A DNA stretch of 43,156 nt from NCBI GenBank assembly GCA_029098165.1, contig JAQXNU010000186.1, positions 1 through 43,156 of the forward strand, in the 5' to 3' direction. The first letter of the stretch is position 1. Every line of letters starts with the position of its first letter. The position numbers were made by a program, and so were the translations under genes. A model generated the notes under the pieces. The model was not told the origin of the DNA and searched no databases. It saw only the letters and a list, made by a program, of their open reading frames with translations. Of this stretch, positions 39,900 through 43,156 are shown in pieces. Source of the stretch: Clostridiales bacterium (GTDB taxonomy: Bacteria; Bacillota; Clostridia; Lachnospirales; Lachnospiraceae).

Positions 39900-41054
39900 A
39901 TGAGAAAAGAGATCATTAAAAGATTTTTAATTGTTTTGGTTATAGCAATTGGTCTGACGGGAGTTTTATTCCTGGTAACTGTAAGTGCTCAGATAAGGAA
40001 TACAATGAAAGATGATACGATTAAAGAGGCCATGTTTTATACTGCAATCCGTTCTTCACGGTCAGATTGCGTCTTACGTATTGCAATCCCATCTCATGGA
40101 AATTACGAATATCTATTGCGATTGTTACCTGCATTTTTATTGAGTATTACAGTCGCATTTATCATTGCTTTCATTTCAACTGAGCGTTTGGTTCGTTCGT
40201 TAACGCAACCAATTCAATCCATTGTTAATGTTATGGGAAGTTATAATAAAAATCATATGAAACTGGAGTTTGAGGAGACACCATATGAAGAACTCAATAT
40301 CATTACAGAAGCCGCGATCAACATGTCAGATTGCATCAAAGAATATGCGCAACAATTAGATTTCGAGAGAATGATAAAAGAAGAATTTTTTGCGAATGCC
40401 TCTCATGAATTAAAGACGCCGATCACAGCGATACGTGGTTATATGGAACTGTTGCTAGGTGATTTTGCAACGGATAAAGAAACACAGCTTGAGTTTATGA
40501 ATCGAGTTTTAGTAGAGACAAAACATATAACTACATTAGTAAATGATATCTTAACGATTGCCGAACTTGAGAGTTGGGAGTATGAGGTAACATTATCAGA
40601 GGTGAGAGTAACGCTGGTCTTAGAAGATGTTATCGCCTCTTACAAAGTTATGGCAGCAACCAATAATATTACAATAACATATGATTGTATACCAGTAAAA
40701 GTTGTGGCAAACGAACAACATATCAAACAGATCTTAACAAATTTGATTAGTAATGCGATCAAGTATAATAGAACGCATGGATCAGTTCATGTAACAATCA
40801 AGTCCCAAGAGGATACTTTGATCATTGAAGTTTTGGATACAGGTGTTGGCATCCCAAAAGATGCACAGATTCGAGTGTTTGAACGTTTTTATCGTGTAGA
40901 TAAAGGAAGAAGTAGAAAGGTAGAAGGAACAGGACTTGGTTTAGCGATTGTAAAGCATATTGTCAATTATTATCATGGTTCTATTACCGTTCAAAGTGAA
41001 TTGAATGTTGGAAGTACATTTACTTGTATTCTTCCTGAAATCATAGTAAGATAA
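39900..41054 (+). CDS. Sensor histidine kinase, PhoR/WalK-like, with very short extracytoplasmic segment
   Basis: FFANASHELKTPITAIRGYMELL...NLISNAIKYN...GTGLGLAIVKHIV; two TM segments about 80 aa apart. Confidence 0.94.
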   Translation: MRKEIIKRFLIVLVIAIGLTGVLFLVTVSAQIRNTMKDDTIKEAMFYTAIRSSRSDCVLRIAIPSHGNYEYLLRLLPAFLLSITVAFIIAFISTERLVRSLTQPIQSIVNVMGSYNKNHMKLEFEETPYEELNIITEAAINMSDCIKEYAQQLDFERMIKEEFFANASHELKTPITAIRGYMELLLGDFATDKETQLEFMNRVLVETKHITTLVNDILTIAELESWEYEVTLSEVRVTLVLEDVIASYKVMAATNNITITYDCIPVKVVANEQHIKQILTNLISNAIKYNRTHGSVHVTIKSQEDTLIIEVLDTGVGIPKDAQIRVFERFYRVDKGRSRKVEGTGLGLAIVKHIVNYYHGSITVQSELNVGSTFTCILPEIIVR

Positions 41055-41100
41055 TATAGATTAATCAATAACTAATCAAATCGAAGATGAGGAGAAACTT

Positions 41101-41769
41101 ATGATTTTCATTGTAGAAGATGACGCTAATATCAGAGAAATTGAAGGCTATGCATTAAAAAACAGTGGGTTTGATGTAAAGTGTTTTGAACTTAGTACAG
41201 ATTTATATCAAGCATTAGAAAAAGAATTACCACAACTTATCCTACTTGATATCATGTTGCCAAATGAAGATGGATTAAGTATATTAACCAATCTCCGTAA
41301 AGATAAAAGGACTAAGAGTATTCCAATCATGATGGTGACTGCCAAAACATCAGAGATGGATAAAGTAAAAGGACTTGATCAAGGTGCAGATGATTATATC
41401 ACGAAACCGTTTGGTATTATGGAGTTAGTGTCGAGGGTAAAAGCGCTGCTTCGTAGAGCAGGTGCAGTGCAATTGGACTCCAATCTAGAGTTTAATGGTG
41501 TTGTTATGAATGTTGAGAAACATACCGTTACGGTTAAGGATGTAAGATGTGAGTTAACTTATAAAGAATTCGAACTTTTACGTTATCTTTTAGAGAATCA
41601 AGGAATCGTCTTGTCTCGTGACCGTATTATGGAACGAGTATGGGGATTCGATTATGAGGGGGAGACTCGTACTGTTGATATGCACATAAAGACTCTTCGT
41701 CAAAAACTTGGAGAGAGTGGAGAGATTATTAAAACCGTAAGAAATGTGGGGTATAAAATTGGCGTCTAA
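41101..41769 (+). CDS. Response regulator, OmpR/PhoB family
   Basis: MIFIVEDDANIREIEGYAL...LILLDIMLPNEDG...winged-helix ELTYKEFELLRYLLENQGIVLSRDRIMERVWGFDYEGETRTVDMHIKTLRQKLG. Confidence 0.96.
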   Translation: MIFIVEDDANIREIEGYALKNSGFDVKCFELSTDLYQALEKELPQLILLDIMLPNEDGLSILTNLRKDKRTKSIPIMMVTAKTSEMDKVKGLDQGADDYITKPFGIMELVSRVKALLRRAGAVQLDSNLEFNGVVMNVEKHTVTVKDVRCELTYKEFELLRYLLENQGIVLSRDRIMERVWGFDYEGETRTVDMHIKTLRQKLGESGEIIKTVRNVGYKIGV

Positions 41770-43156
41770 AACAAAGAAAGCTACTAGCTTAAAAAGAAGA
41801 ATCTCAATACAATTTGTCGTAGTAGCTATGTTAGCGATCGCATTAACTACAGTTCTAACAATCACTGTATTTTTTTCAATGTTTCGAAAGCAGATTTACG
41901 AAGACCTTAAATCCAATGCGGCACTTGTAAAGGAAGTAATCTTAAATACCAACTTAGATGAATCAAGTTATATCTTTAAAAATGATGATATTAGGCTTAC
42001 CATGGTTAATCGGGAAGGAATGGTCGTATATGATAATATGGTGGACTGCGAGACGATGGAGAATCATGGAGACCGAAAAGAGATCATGGATGCATTTGAA
42101 AAAGGGCATGGGGAAAATATGCGTCATTCTGATACACAGAATAAGAATACATATTACTATGCTATTCTGCTGTATCCAAATACGGTTTTACGAGTTGGAA
42201 AAGAGGCAAGAGGTTTATTAGCATTATTCTATCAGACAATTCCTATTTTAAGTATTGGTATTGGGATCTTATTTAATATATGTTTGGTGATGTCTCATTT
42301 ATTGACGCAACATATCGTTGATCCGATTCAGACAATTGGACTAAATGTTAATCAGTTTGAGGAGTTTCATGGCAATGTCCCATATGAGGAACTCAAACCA
42401 TTTGCAAATACGATATGGATTCAACATGACAGTATAGCAAAACAGTTAAAAGCACTAGAGAAGAGTGAACGTGTACGACAAGAATTCACGGCTAATGTAT
42501 CTCATGAACTAAAAACTCCATTAACGTCGATCATCGGATATGCAGAACTGATGGAAAGCGGAATGACACAACCAGAAGATATACCACGCTTTAGTTCCGA
42601 GATTCGTAATAGCGCAACAAGACTTCTACACTTGATCAATGATATTATCGAATTGTCAGAATTAGATGTTACCGAGGTTGAGGTTAAGAAAGAGGATTTT
42701 GATTTTTATGAAATTGCTCAGAAATGTGTGAATAGCTTAATAATACCAGCAAGAAAACATCAGGTTAGTTTGTCCTTAGAGGGAAGTTCCTCTATGGTTC
42801 ATGCAAATAAGATTATGATGGAGGAACTAATCAATAATCTTTGTGATAATTCAATTCGTTATAACAAACCAAATGGTTCGGTTAATGTACGTATTGAACG
42901 TGAAGAACTTTATACAAAGCTTACAGTTTCAGATACTGGTATTGGTATTCCAAAAGAACATATCCACCGGGTTTTTGAACGCTTTTATCGAGTGGATAAG
43001 AGCCGATCGAAAGAAACTGGTGGTACTGGATTAGGCTTAGCAATCGTTAAACATATCGTTGCAAAGCATGGAGAGCATCTTACAATCGAAAGTGAAGTTG
43101 GAGTGGGAACAACAATATCTGTATTAATTGATAACAGTCCAACCGAATTAAGTTAG
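41744..43156 (+). CDS. Sensor histidine kinase, PhoR-like, with full extracytoplasmic domain
   Basis: FTANVSHELKTPLTSIIGYAELMESG...NLCDNSIRYN...GTGLGLAIVKHIV. Start uncertain: overlaps the response regulator; TTG 41759 is an alternative. Confidence 0.94.
   Translation: MWGIKLASKTKKATSLKRRISIQFVVVAMLAIALTTVLTITVFFSMFRKQIYEDLKSNAALVKEVILNTNLDESSYIFKNDDIRLTMVNREGMVVYDNMVDCETMENHGDRKEIMDAFEKGHGENMRHSDTQNKNTYYYAILLYPNTVLRVGKEARGLLALFYQTIPILSIGIGILFNICLVMSHLLTQHIVDPIQTIGLNVNQFEEFHGNVPYEELKPFANTIWIQHDSIAKQLKALEKSERVRQEFTANVSHELKTPLTSIIGYAELMESGMTQPEDIPRFSSEIRNSATRLLHLINDIIELSELDVTEVEVKKEDFDFYEIAQKCVNSLIIPARKHQVSLSLEGSSSMVHANKIMMEELINNLCDNSIRYNKPNGSVNVRIEREELYTKLTVSDTGIGIPKEHIHRVFERFYRVDKSRSKETGGTGLGLAIVKHIVAKHGEHLTIESEVGVGTTISVLIDNSPTELS

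Overview
The window is 43 kb of AT-rich Firmicutes chromosome, probably Lachnospiraceae/Clostridia-like judging by gene content. It is almost fully coding and mostly on the + strand. In order it carries: a 5'-truncated GH36 alpha-galactosidase; a NYN/OST-HTH protein; an LCP-family protein and a secreted transglutaminase-like protein; an ABC-2 exporter with two permeases and a NarL-type two-component system; a cupin-like (DUF4867-type) protein; a YdcZ-like fragment; AzlCD; a PadR-controlled ABC-2 exporter; an FMN riboswitch followed by a RibU-like riboflavin ECF component; a TetR-controlled ABC-2 exporter; a stand-alone ABC domain whose catalytic motifs are all degenerate; CheV; a zinc-ribbon/acidic/KE-rich membrane protein; HisH-HisF; Ung; a minus-strand hybrid histidine kinase and a 1416-aa BadF/BcrA-type activase fusion; a LysM protein; and a pstSCAB-phoU operon followed by a histidine kinase - response regulator - histidine kinase set. 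There are no rRNA or tRNA genes, CRISPR arrays or transposases that I can see. The observations most worth a second look are: (1) the all-motif-degenerate ABC pseudo-ATPase, whose start codon lies inside a perfect 11-bp complementary pair; (2) a 145-nt near-palindrome covering the alpha-galactosidase stop codon; (3) matching PadR-type palindromes before padR and before its ABC operon; (4) an FMN riboswitch with an extra hairpin in L2; (5) a small cationic ORF whose Shine-Dalgarno sequence is buried in a hairpin; and (6) paired Pho-type kinases, one of which has lost most of its extracellular sensor. All calls come from reading the sequence and the translated ORFs; no database search or folding was run.
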